Notes under the pieces: model-generated
Database searches by the model: none
Told to the model about the DNA's origin: nothing
What the model saw: the letters and a program-made list of their open reading frames with translations, nothing else
Made by a program: the position numbers and the translations under genes
NCBI GenBank assembly: GCA_029706075.1
Contig: JAINUG010000039.1
Span: forward strand, 2,996,501-3,060,500
Source of the DNA: Aldrovandia affinis
Taxonomy: Eukaryota; Chordata; Actinopteri; Notacanthiformes; Halosauridae
Reading direction: 5' to 3'
DNA: 64,000 nucleotides
Shown here: in pieces, positions 12,531 through 23,180 of the stretch
Numbering within the stretch: position 1 is the stretch's first letter
Layout: the number at the start of each line of letters is the position of its first letter

Positions 12531-14998
12531 CTCCTCATGGATCTCAATTATAGCACTTTTTTATAACAAAAAACAGATTCACAGAGTATATTAAAGATGC
12601 ATGTGAAATCAATGCTAGTTTGTCTCGAGCTCTTGTTTTTCCATGTTAGCCATTTTTATAGCAGTGCAAAATAATGCTATCATGAAGACAGAGCAATCCT
12701 GATTGTGTGAGACCACACTCAATTCATTATTACTAAACAGTATAGTCTGTACTGCACCACATATTATTCAAATAAAGACAATCAACACCACCGTATTCTA
12801 AAGATCTGCATCGTTGGCATTTCATGCTTAGGAACAAGCAAACAAAAAAAAGAAATACATAAAAGCATTTTGGATTGAAAAAAAATCCCAAAACAAGAGT
12901 ATCACTTCTAATAAACCTTGTCCTTATATTATGTATTTCAAATAGAGAACATTGTGGACAATCCAGTCTCCTAAGAGCTACATGTGTTTCCACACCATCA
13001 AAGCCAGCCACAGTTGGCTTTCAGAAAGGGCAATTCCTGACGCAGGACGTAATTACAAATGACTGAGGAACGATACTGCTCTGGTCCGAATCTCTGCACC
13101 AAAGTGTCTAATTGTAGCCAGACACGGTAACCTCAGTGTGGCCTGTGTCCCTATAGTAACCCTGGCCTGACCCACCCTGCTTTCCATATGGGAATCTTTT
13201 CCAGTCTGATTGCTCCAATCTGATTAGGGGGAAGTTATGTAGCTGCCTTTTATTGGTATCCCTGTGAACCAGCAAGCAGCTGTATTGCACAAGCCCTCAT
13301 TAAAGACACTTAATGCCTTTTCTAATTCCAGCACGTCCGTTGGAGCTGCTCTTGATCACTGCGATTGTTCGCCGCGCCAGCGTTGGCCGGAATCACCCGC
13401 CGAATCACAAACGCTGGCAAATGAGCAAATCTTTCTTGTTGGGTAAAAGATAAAGAACGAGAAAATTTGCTCTGCCCATGTGCCAACTGAGCTGAAATGT
13501 GATAAATGTGCTTTTCAAAGCGTAGGAACTGGTGCAAGAGCTCTCCAAGATAAACCATCCACAGCATTTTTCTGCCCTCCCCCTTGCAATACATTAATGC
13601 CGTTAGATGAGTTCAACAATAGTTGAAGTTGGCCTGAAGAGTTATCCACAAGTGGGGAATTAAAGCATTTAGATATCTCCAGACACTGAGCGTACAGAGA
13701 GAGGGATAAATGAGCCATTTGGCTTTGTATTACAGAAACCAAACTCATTTGCATTTCCTTTCAAGATCATGAAGGGAAAGCCCTAATAGCTTCTTGACTG
13801 TGTTTGTTTGCTAAAATGTATCATTTAGGGTCGAGAAAACTCAGAGTGACCAGACTGTATGGAAGGAGAGCTCTGAGCCTTTAATTAACAGGAGGTGCCA
13901 AATTGAAGTACAGGGCAAAATGAAAGCAAAAGAATATCATATTATTTCCATGTTTTTTTTCCACAGGAGCAACACAGCTCCATTTCTTGATTAAAGAAAA
14001 TATCCAACACTAGACATCAAACAAAAATGGATGGAAAATTCTCCCCGTCTTTTTAATGGCCAAGGCTTGTCCTCAGGCTCCAAAACTCTATGGTAGCTAG
14101 AGTACGCTCAGTCTTGTCTGGTTACCTTTCTATGGTTTTCAGCTTTTGAAGTCGTGGAACTTAACAGATGTCCTGCATGTCCTCTCTTACCTGTATTTAA
14201 AGTGTGTTATGTGCAGAGACATGTTTTTAAAATCTATTTCCCTACTGTCTAACACTCAGACTAGTTCCTTTTAGTGTGTAACTGTAGATTCAGGTTGTTG
14301 CAATATTTGATAAAATTGTGCTGGTTGTTTTACATCCCTGTGGTAATAGATGAAATAGACTTTGGGAAGAAACTCTCATTTACTTGCCAATGGCTAAAGC
14401 AAGATGTTGTAAATAGTATATTACTACTTCCAATAAGTATAGTAAGCCCTAAAGTAATAGAATTGAAGATTCTATTACTGTAGTTGTAGCAGTAGCAGTA
14501 ACAATAGTAAGGTATAAGTTCAGGAAACATGAGCTTTGAAGATGCCACTGACTTGAAGTGACCAAAGTGGCACGGGGAATGCTAATACAGCAATGCATAC
14601 AGACTGCGAGCGTCATTCAGAATGTATCTTTCAAAGTGAAGGTCACAATTGAAAGGGTATGCTGTCATTTCCTTTTCAGATCCAGTTCAAAAGGATTTAT
14701 ATAATGAACTGCTGAAATCCAACCTAGGGTGGTACATTGACATAACTGACTTTGCAAACTGCATTATACATAAAAATATGAATTATTTCCCTTATTATTT
14801 GCATATTCTGTAGAACATTTTTCACAACACGTGTCATTTCTTCTCTACGTTTTCCGCAATAAGTGTATGTGCAGTATAAAACTGGCATGCGATGTGTTTG
14901 TTATTTCTGTGTAATACTGAATTATATATAACGGGAGATGATATATTCAACTATATATACTTTAACAATACCAAGGGAGCCTGTGATTTATTAGCAGC
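12531..14998. other. Noncoding; candidate conserved regulatory block 12950-13760
   Basis: No gene recognised. From about 12950 to 13760 the sequence is complex, repeat-free and balanced in composition, with many TAAT/ATTA and CAAAG-type sites. That is the texture of developmental enhancers in fish gene deserts. This is inference from texture only; conservation cannot be tested here. Confidence 0.35.
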
Positions 14999-15406
14999 TG
15001 TGGTAGGTGCATAAGAACTCAGGCTAGAAAGAAGGGTGAAAGCTGTGAAAATGTCACCAAGGGTTTATTGAAATAATAAGAAAAACCTTTGGTGCCACCA
15101 ACCAAATTTATAACACAAATTCAAAACCAAGCCCAGGCAGAGAAAGCATCCAAGGTCAACAAAGAACTGTTAAGCGGTTCTCCCAGAGTCAAACTCACCC
15201 TCACTTCTTCCAATAATACACCCCCACCTGAGTGAGCATACTGACGAGGTTAATTGAGGCCAGGTGGTTCTAACCAGGCTAGCCAAGATACAGGCCGGAG
15301 GGCTGAAATGCCTCCTGCCACCAGCCATTGGAGCTATTTCCCTGTAACTTACCATCCACGAATGGGTCCGCTCCCCAATTACAGTCAATTACCAGCCGAC
15401 GTTACA
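14999..15406 (-). mobile_element. Candidate solo LTR
   Basis: On the minus strand a ~408-bp unit starts TGTAACGTCGGC and ends CCTACCACA (TG...CA). It carries a TATA-like TTATAAATTTGG (complement near 15102-15113) and, downstream, a polyadenylation signal AATAAACCC (complement near 15060-15070), in the order expected for an LTR. I could not find a clear target-site duplication or any adjacent internal retrotransposon sequence, so it may be a solo LTR or a chance arrangement. Confidence 0.4.
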
Positions 15407-16600
15407 TGCACAGTTTCATATGAAACAATGAATTTGAAGGGAGGAGTTATTACTTCTTGTATTCATGTTCTACGGTGGCAAATATGATCTTCATATTGCT
15501 ACTCTTTGTGGAGGGAAATGGAGTAAGATTCTTTGTTTTCAAAAGAGGGCCTAATATTTGGGCGAAGATTCACACCTTTGCTTTAATCTTCAGGATCCAA
15601 AGATTGTAGTGAAACTCATTGTACGTGAAATCATCAACAGGCATAAACAGACTGGCTAAAAATTATTTTTAAAGTAAATCATTTGACATTTTATATAGTG
15701 TAAAGGCTTGACCCCCTCCTCCCCCGAATATGAATATTATTTAACAATGCCTTGCAATTTCAAATTTGAAAAGTAAATATTTAAATGATTGCAGTTCATG
15801 CAGAGGGAAACAAACTCAGAGAGACCTTAGTTTTGAAGCATGTGGCATAAACTCCGCAATCAAAACTAAGCATGCATCCTACACTCACTTGGCTCCAGCA
15901 CCCTCACTGTGTGCTCCAAGGCAGCAGAGAGCCCTCTCAACCCTGCTGGCACGAACCAGACTACCGTTCATAATGCACGGAAGGTGCCTGCAAAGCGTCT
16001 TGATATTGGTATGCGAAACCTGTGGGCTGTTGCTTGTGCAAACTGCCCACAGACACATGAAGGGGGGTTTTGCTGAAGGCGGTGTCCATTTGGATTATTG
16101 ATCTGTCTGAATTTCTGCTGCTTTACAGCTCGTGTTTGAGCCCATTCCGGTCCTGTGATGTTCTGCGTCGACTTAATGGGACGTTCCGCTATCTGAAGCA
16201 GCGAGGGGCAAAATTAAGAGGCCTTCAGGGTTTCGACGAGAAATCAATCGATTATTATTAAGAAGATCGGAGGCGTTTGGTATTCTTGTCATTGTTATCA
16301 TTACTACTTTTCGTTATCATCAGGAATAATTTCCTGCTGTGATTCTAGTGGCGTTGAAGATGGAATTAGTCCAAACATGTCAGCCACAGAGAGAGAGAAA
16401 AAAAAAAAAGATTTCTTAGGATGGATTCTTTTGCTTTGCTTAACTAATGGTCTGAGTGCGGGCATCCGTATACCTTTTTGTCAACGTGCCTGAAGTGGAA
16501 CGTGAGGAAAATACCTTTAGCATTATAGTCATTTCAAATTGTGATCACAATCTTCATGAATCTCTAAGTGTATTAGATCTGAATCCCTGTCACCTTTGCC
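15407..16600. other. Noncoding unique sequence
   Basis: No gene recognised. 15770-16260 is complex, mildly GC-rich sequence with chance open frames. A short A run lies near 16400. Confidence 0.4.
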
Positions 16601-17040
16601 CAAGTGAAGCCAGCTTGTTGTGTGGGGGGTCTGCCTGCACTACCCCCTCTCCCTGGGGCCATGTAAATTGAGGCCCCTGCCTACGCAGAAGGCCTAACAA
16701 AAGAAGAGGCCTACATCAGCAGGTGGCCTGCCGGGTATAATGGCGCTCGTACCCGGACTGGAACAGAGCTCCCCTTCCCGAGGCCGTCCCCACCGCTCGG
16801 GGGCCCAGAGATGCAAGGCATGTGGGGACAGACCGGGGGTGCTAATCGCCCTGACGACCCCCAATCCACCCCAAGCCCCTCCCTCCCCCCCACCCCACTT
16901 CACTGGCAGGATGGATTACAATGGGGCGAATCAAACACCTATCACAACAGTGAGGTCATTAGCGGGCAGATGTCGCAGCCTGGCGTGCCATCACCTCCCA
17001 CCAGCGCGTCCAGTTACCTCAGCTGACCCATGCTCTTTTC
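16601..17040. other. GC-rich block with Pro/Ser-rich open frame
   Basis: A GC-rich island in AT-rich surroundings. The plus frame at 16811-17026 would read a Pro/Ser/Gln-rich peptide (ending QPGVPSPPTSASSYLS, then stop). A second plus frame and two minus frames are also open, as expected in GC-rich DNA. Composition alone could explain it. I do not recognise a protein; a regulatory block is at least as likely. Confidence 0.3.
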
Positions 17041-17640
17041 TTGAATAAAAATGACACTGAAATACTCTGAGGATATTTAATTGCAGTGAGGACTAATGCA
17101 TTATCACATGGTCGTTTGGTCTTTGCTCTTTTAAAACTGAAGCTGCTAAAAGGAGACCATTATTTTACAGAAGTGTTCAAACTTACTGTAAGCATGATTA
17201 CGTTTCTTGCTCATGTCTGTTTTCTATTATTCTAGTTCACACAAAAAAAGCATGCCTCCCCCTAGAGAGGAACACAGGTGTTGAGAATTTATAAAGAGGT
17301 CACTATCACTATTATTATTATTGTTATTATTATTATTATTAATCATGTGTGTTAATCATAAAGCACTGATGAAAACTGCCTAATCTTGCCCAACTATGGA
17401 AAATAAGATTCTTGTGACATAATTTGAAAACCCATCACAATCATTGGCCCAGGTCACAAAAACCGAGAAGACTACAAAATAAAGACTGCTAATCTTTTTT
17501 TTTATGCTTTGAATTTGGGCAGGGTTGGGAATCAATGCCATTTCAATTCAGTCAATTCAGGAAATTAATTGAAATTAAATTCACGAATTGAAAAATTGAA
17601 AAAAGGTTGTATGAGGTTTCAATATTTTATTGATTTATTG
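17041..17640. other. Noncoding AT-rich sequence with (ATT)n
   Basis: An ATT-type simple repeat lies at about 17308-17340. 17530-17590 is rich in AATTCA/AATTGA words. No gene. Confidence 0.55.
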
Positions 17641-17654
17641 ATTGATGGACGGGT

Positions 17655-17794
17655 TGATGGATGGATGGATGGATGGACGTACAGTACATATATACACACA
17701 CACACTTACTTGTACAGTTACATAGCCTAAATACACACACGCACATACTCACCTAAACTTACATACTTGCATACGTATATACATACATACATAC
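17655..17794. repeat. (GATG)n and CA/CATA-rich simple repeats
   Basis: GGAT/GATG units at 17655-17678 are followed by ACAC and CATA runs to 17794. Confidence 0.85.
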
Positions 17795-17981
17795 TGTACA
17801 GCAGGGTTATCTGGCCCACTAATCCAAATTCGGTCCTGGTTTTCCTTTTCCTCTGGTAGTTAACTGAACAATTAATGAAAATGATTGCCCAGAGTGTCTT
17901 CACACCTGACTACCAGGTAAAGTGAAAAAAACAGCAGTGCTCGGCCCACCAGTACTGTGATTTAAGTAACCCTGCTGTACA
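17795..17981. mobile_element. Small palindromic DNA element (MITE-like)
   Basis: Terminal inverted repeats TGTACAGCAGGGTTA (17795-17809) and TAACCCTGCTGTACA (17967-17981) bound a 187-bp unit. The inner sequence is partly complementary too (GGCCCACTAA... against ...CCCACCAGTACTG). No coding capacity. A hAT-like nonautonomous element is a reasonable guess; I saw no clear target duplication. Confidence 0.65.
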
Positions 17982-18703
17982 GCATATTACTAGGCACATA
18001 ATTCAGCAATGGCATAAGCAACTTAGCACATAGCCATTGCAATCCATTCTTACCCTGACATCACATCAGCACATTGCAGCATACCAAATCATCAATAGCC
18101 ACAAAGTCCTTAAGGTTGTGGGTTTATCTAAGAAAAATGTATGCATTCACTACACCGTCCTAAATGGTGTATATTATAGACCACCCCATACCCCACTATG
18201 GTAGCGCTCACTCTTTTATAAGCGCGTGCAAGTTCGGGCGTGCTCCACTGGAGAACAGCTCCGCATCCCAGTGTCTGCAACGGGTAAAGACAGTGGCTCT
18301 TCAAATTCGCTTACATCGGGTTCGCCAAGCTTAGATTCTGTACTAAAACGAACAAAACAAAATTGAAAATGTTGAAATTATGATGATTTGAACCTGTCGT
18401 TTCCGTGATAAAGATTCACGTGCACTTAAATGTTTATGCGCGAAAACGAGCGACAACATCACAGCGGAAGATGAAAAAATAAAAATAAAACAAACATGAA
18501 ATTCAAGCGCCCAGTAACAATTAATATATTTTATACTGTAAAACTTCAAAACCCTGTTCCCATTTTAACACACATTTCAGTGTGGCAGAACATTGGCTTG
18601 TGGCTGAATGATAGCAATGGAGAGGGCAGGAGTTGGGTGTTCAGATTCAACCAGCCAAATGCTGTTTAATATATACCATTTGAACTTACTAGTGAAATTT
18701 TCT
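17982..18703. other. Noncoding unique sequence
   Basis: No gene. 18190-18330 is a CpG-containing complex patch. Confidence 0.45.
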
Positions 18704-18766
18704 GGTCCCAGTGGGGATTGAACCCACAACCTAAGCTTAGCCAACGTCATCTGAGCCACACAGAAC
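18704..18766 (-). mobile_element. tRNA-like SINE head
   Basis: Minus strand: an A-box-like TGGCTCAGATG (complement of 18749-18759) and a B-box GGGTTCAATCCC (complement of 18714-18725), spaced as in a tRNA. The D and T regions are tRNA-like but no clean cloverleaf is evident, so I read it as a SINE head, not a tRNA gene. Confidence 0.55.
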
Positions 18767-19775
18767 CACTGTTTGAATCTGAAATTCTTTGCAGGACCTA
18801 CAGGATGATTTTGCGGGATATCATGGAACAGGATAGGGGTATTCAAAATAACAAAGCACGAGAAAGCTTAAATGCAAATATAGAATAATAAAATATGAAT
18901 TAGGTGTTCAGACACAATCAATAGTGCAGTGATGGGGTCTGCACAAGTTTATCAAGAAAGGCAAATTAATTATTATTATTATTATTATTTATTTATTTTT
19001 GTCATAGACATACAAATAATCTATTGCAGAGCAACTTACGCCTCACCTTTTGAGTGCACTTGATATTCATCATGCAATAATCAAGTTAGACTTCCGATGG
19101 TAAATAATATGCTATTCCTTGTTTCAAGTCATTGGGGTCTTATAAAAAATGATTGTTTTCACAGGTGTCCTATTTCTCCTAAGGACACGATTAATTATAC
19201 TATAAATCCTCATAAATATTTAGTTTTAGGGCTCAAGTCTCAGATGTGTCAACCATTTCCCAGTTTGATATACAGTTTCCTGGGCTGCAAAATATTCTTA
19301 ATGCAAGGTGCTTTCAGAGAAACTTTTTCTTCTTCTCGATTTTCCTTGATTGCTCCTTGATTGCTTTATCTTCCCCAAGGCAATGTGGGCTTGAAGATTC
19401 TTAAAGGGGCCACTCTGACCAAAATCCATAATTTCATGATGTACTAATTACTTTATGTCTCAACCAAGTCATTAAGTACCTCATTGGAGAAAATGACAAA
19501 GCCAAGATAGGTGGACGATTGGGCAGAATCATCGAATCAGGTAGCTAGGTGATAGATGACCTTGGTGATACAATTTACAATTCAGGCCTTTAGCAGATGT
19601 TGCTCGACCAAAGCAACTTGCATTGAGTGAAGTGCATTTAAAATCGCAAAATAAAATCATGGCCAGAGAGCTAGAGATGAGTAAAGCTGCAGTCCAAACG
19701 ACCCCATTGTCAAAATGCTTGCTGCAAGACCCGACACCTGCTTCAAGATGATGTACTCGATGCCACAGCTATGGA
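18767..19775. other. Noncoding AT-rich sequence
   Basis: An ATT repeat lies at 18968-18999. No gene or clear element seen. Confidence 0.5.
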
Positions 19776-20137
19776 GTGTAGCGGATGGGCTCACGTGAGG
19801 CTGCTGCAGAGTGACGCGACAAGAGAGCGATTAAGTCCCTAACTCCGGGAACTAATCGTATTCTTATCCACGCCACTCTGCAGCGGCCTCAAAGACTCGA
19901 AACTCATGCGGCAGCAACTCCGGCCCAACCAATTGCCATCAGTTGTATTATCCGGGTCACGGCACCAATGTGACGGTGTTGGTTCTGCCCCACGTTTCGA
20001 ACCGAGGGGGATCTCTGACGCGACAAGAGAGCGATTAAGCTTGCCGAGCCAAAGACTCAAGTCCCTAACTCCGGGAACTAATCGCACTCTTATCCACGTC
20101 ACTCTGCAGCGGCCTCACGTGAGCCCATCCGCTACAC
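19776..20137. mobile_element. Composite 362-bp element with 41-bp inverted ends
   Basis: The ends are 41-bp near-perfect inverted repeats (19776-19816 beginning GTGTAGCGGATGGGC; 20097-20137 ending GCCCATCCGCTACAC). Inside is a direct repeat: 19813-19891 and 20017-20117 share GACGCGACAAGAGAGCGATTAAG through GCGGCCTCA, the second with a 22-base insertion. Between them, 19950-19968 complements TTGGTGCCGTGACCCGGAT, which resembles a tRNA primer-binding site on the minus strand. The element is CpG-rich and noncoding. It may be a rearranged miniature LTR element (one terminal part inverted) or a DNA element. Confidence 0.75.
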
Positions 20138-20475
20138 ACACACAGGGGCAGCTGGTCTGTGACCTCCAAGTAAGCCATCGCTGACGGAATTCAGATCGCC
20201 TGCTGCGCTGAAGGCACGACATCCAGCGCTGGAGATGAACTTCGAGTCACAAGCGTGTGTCTTTGACCCCTACGCTCCTCTGCTATCGTCCGTTTTCCAA
20301 ACATCCCTCGGCGTCACAGGCGCCGCCGTATCGATTCCTGCCATTGGTTTTACGCTTTGAAATGTTCAAAGGGTTACCGGCTAAAGGCCAGCTCTTCTCA
20401 CCCTTCCCAAACTACCCCCGTAATTTGCGGGGAGTCGTTTTACAGGTGCAGGGTGTCTTCAAATGACTCGACCGC
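20138..20475. other. CpG-containing noncoding block
   Basis: GC-rich, non-repetitive sequence directly after the composite element. No recognised protein. Confidence 0.35.
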
Positions 20476-21526
20476 CCCCCGAAATTAAATAAATGCATAA
20501 ATATATAGGTGCTTAATTGTTCCCTGCTCTCCTGCATAATTGCCTTCTCTCCAAAGTCCTATTGACATTATTTTCTTACCATGATAGCTCGCCAGTCCGG
20601 TGTAAGGCGGTAATGTTTTCTGTCTAGGGCTTTCGTATCAACAGGAGTTAAGCTACGGTTTGAAACAGCACCTGACACCGTTGATGTGGGGAGCAGTAAT
20701 GGAGACTGACCCGACTCGTCAGCGGGGTGACACTGTAAGTGGTGTTGTCACAGATCAGGTGGAGTTTTATGGAAAATGACGCCTTCAGTTTTACTTGCAG
20801 ATGACCTTCCAAAGTCAATTCTGTGCCAACACTGGCTATATTAAATTTCATATCGCCAGGAAAGTGCTCCTAAAAATAATACTTTATAAGCATTTTGCTC
20901 TCTTCACAGAAAGTTTGAACAGGTATCATTATGTCCTATTATTATATTGTATTATCGTGTCTTTGAAATGCTCGGCTCAAACGGAGCACTGTTTTAAATG
21001 GTTACCATGTGAATTCAACCTGCAGGATAGGTGCAGAACATGAACAATCTCCCTCGTGCACTTTTGGAAATAAATAAGAAAAAGAATAAGGGAGAATGTT
21101 TGGCATGCATTGAGGCACTTATGCACTTTGATTTGAAAGTAATAGAGAGCCAGATAACTCTCATATAATCATTTCAGTGGACTTATTTTTATGCTTTAAA
21201 ACATTCACATTTTGATGATTTATGCATATACAAACTAATTATGTATTCTGTTACGATTGCAAGAATTAGATTGTGACATTAATTCACTTAGCAGTTATGA
21301 TAAATTTCCTTCCTCATTCTTTGCTATTATTATATCTTTGACTTTTTTCCCCCATTTTTAATTGTTCCATTTTTAATAAAAAATGATCTGTATTGGGTAA
21401 TAGTCTATGTATTAGACAGTATTTCAATTCTCAGAGCCAAATAACATGAAAATGTCTAATTTAAAGGTTTACTGGCATATACACATATACATATACTGTA
21501 TATACATGTATATATATATATATAAA
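20476..21526. other. Noncoding AT-rich sequence
   Basis: No gene recognised. TATA/CATA-type runs lie at 21478-21525. Confidence 0.5.
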
Positions 21527-22040
21527 CACAGTACCAGTCAAAAGTTTGAGTTCACCTTCCATCTGGATTTTGGCTAATCGGGCACTCCTTCATTCTTCAG
21601 CAAGATAACAACCCAAAACACACCTTGAAGTTGTGCAAGAACTATCTGGTGAAGGAGGAACGTGAAGGACAACTCAAAATAATGACCTGGCCTGCCCAGT
21701 GTCCAGACCTCAATCCCATAGAACTTGTATGGGACAAACTGGACAGAAGAGGCAACACAAAGCAACCCAGAAGTGTCTCTGGGAATTTCTGCAGGGGAGC
21801 TGGGAAGACATGTCAGGTGATTTCCTGCTGAAACGTATCAACCGAATGGCCCGTGTTTGTGAGGCTGTTATCAAGGTAAAGAGTGGCTATTTTGCTTTGA
21901 TGTTCTTTATGTTTATTGTTACATGTGTTTTTTTGTAATTTTCAAGTATTTACAGAAACTTTTTACAGTGTAAAGCATTGTCAATTATGAAATAAACCTA
22001 GTTTCCAGCAGGTGTACTCAAACTATTGACTGGTACTGTG
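21527..22040 (+). mobile_element. Internally deleted Tc1-like element
   Basis: The left end ACAGTACCAGTCAAAAGTTT is mirrored at the right by ACTATTGACTGGTACTGT (ending about 22040). Only ~510 bp remain, representing both ends and the C-terminal third of a transposase gene in plus orientation. The right end has TA-rich flank. Its terminal sequence differs from the 4.8-kb and 7.9-kb elements, so this is a third Tc1 family. Confidence 0.88.
21598..21938 (+). pseudogene. Tc1 transposase C-terminal fragment
   Basis: The fragment opens with the second catalytic Asp motif (QQDNNPKHT) and continues through WPAQCPDLNPIELVWDKLD, which holds the catalytic Glu, 38 residues after the Asp by my count. A frameshift near 21770-21800 moves the remaining C-terminus (RINRMARVCEAVIKVKSGYF) to another frame. 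The N-terminal DNA-binding domains and first catalytic Asp are missing, removed by the deletion that joined the left end to this part. It cannot encode an active enzyme. Confidence 0.9.
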
Positions 22041-22839
22041 TATATATATATATTTTGTCCCCTTCAAACCTGCACCCTTTCACACATTTTAAAAATAGAC
22101 ACGCATGGCATACCTTTGTGCCTTGAACCATCTGTAATAAATGGAGTTAAAATGATCTGATTCATTTAATTTAAAAGAGAGAGCAAAAATCGAATAAAAT
22201 GAGGAGGGGAGAAGGTAAAGTGAATGATGAATCCTAGCAATAAAATAATATTGGTGGAATCATTTGAAGTATATAAATCCCTTCTTTATGAAAAAGCAGA
22301 AACCAAAGTATAGCTACAATAAAATTACACAAAGACATCTGGGAAGTCAAAGTTGCTCTGGTGAGTATCAGGGCCGGATCTACCCCACCTCGCTTATTTG
22401 ATTTTTCAATCCGTCAAAATGTGACACAACTCATTTTTAAGTACAAGATTGCTTCGCTTCAAACAGGCCCTGATAAGTCATGACTTGCAGCAAGTGTGTC
22501 TTTAAGGAACAAAATACATTGTATGTTGCAGCAGTGAATAATAGTTACATATTTTTGAAGAAACATTCATCTATTTTTTTTTACAAATGATAATTATCTT
22601 TTTTATTTCAACTTCCTGGAGGAGGATCTATCCCTTTGCGGTGATGCACACAGCTTGACCAGTAGTACACCTTCCCATAATGCATTAGCATGTTGACTTT
22701 CCTTTTCAGTAACTATAAAGGCCAACCCTTTGTCGGCTATATGCATCTAGATACAAATAACTGTCGAAATATGAAAGAAACACTTGAGCAAATGAGTGCA
22801 TCAAATCGAGTAAATGCATCCTGTGGTTTAACATTTCTG
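22041..22839. other. Noncoding AT-rich sequence
   Basis: No gene recognised. Confidence 0.5.
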
Positions 22840-23180
22840 TCCTGATGGGAGTGCTCTCTTCCCGGAAGACAATGCCCCCATTGAGTCATCATTGAGTAGT
22901 TTGATGAGCATGAAAATGATGCAAACCATATGCCATGGCCATCTCAGTCACCATATCTCGACCCAATTGAACGCGCATGGGAAATTCTGGAGCTGCACCT
23001 GAGACAGTGTTTTCCACCACCATCAACAGAACATAAAATGATATAATTTATTGTTGAAGAATGGTGTTGCATGAGTTCCAGACACTTGCAGAATCTATGT
23101 CAAGGCACATTGAAGCTGTTCTGGCAGCTCGTGGTGGCCCAAGGCCCTTTTAGAACACTTTATGTTTGTATTTCCTTTAA
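22840..23180 (+). pseudogene. Tc1-like transposase relic
   Basis: Plus-strand pieces in shifted frames include FPEDNAP and QSPYLDPIERAWEIL, the latter matching the DLNPIE catalytic-Glu region of Tc1 transposases. Sequence to about 23170 matches, inverted, the element at 7949-8450, so both are copies of one family. No terminal repeat survives clearly. Strongly decayed. Confidence 0.75.

Noticed and set aside
18704-18766. Functional tRNA gene
   Set aside because: A and B boxes are present but stem pairing is not convincing and no terminator T-run follows on the minus strand; fits a SINE head.
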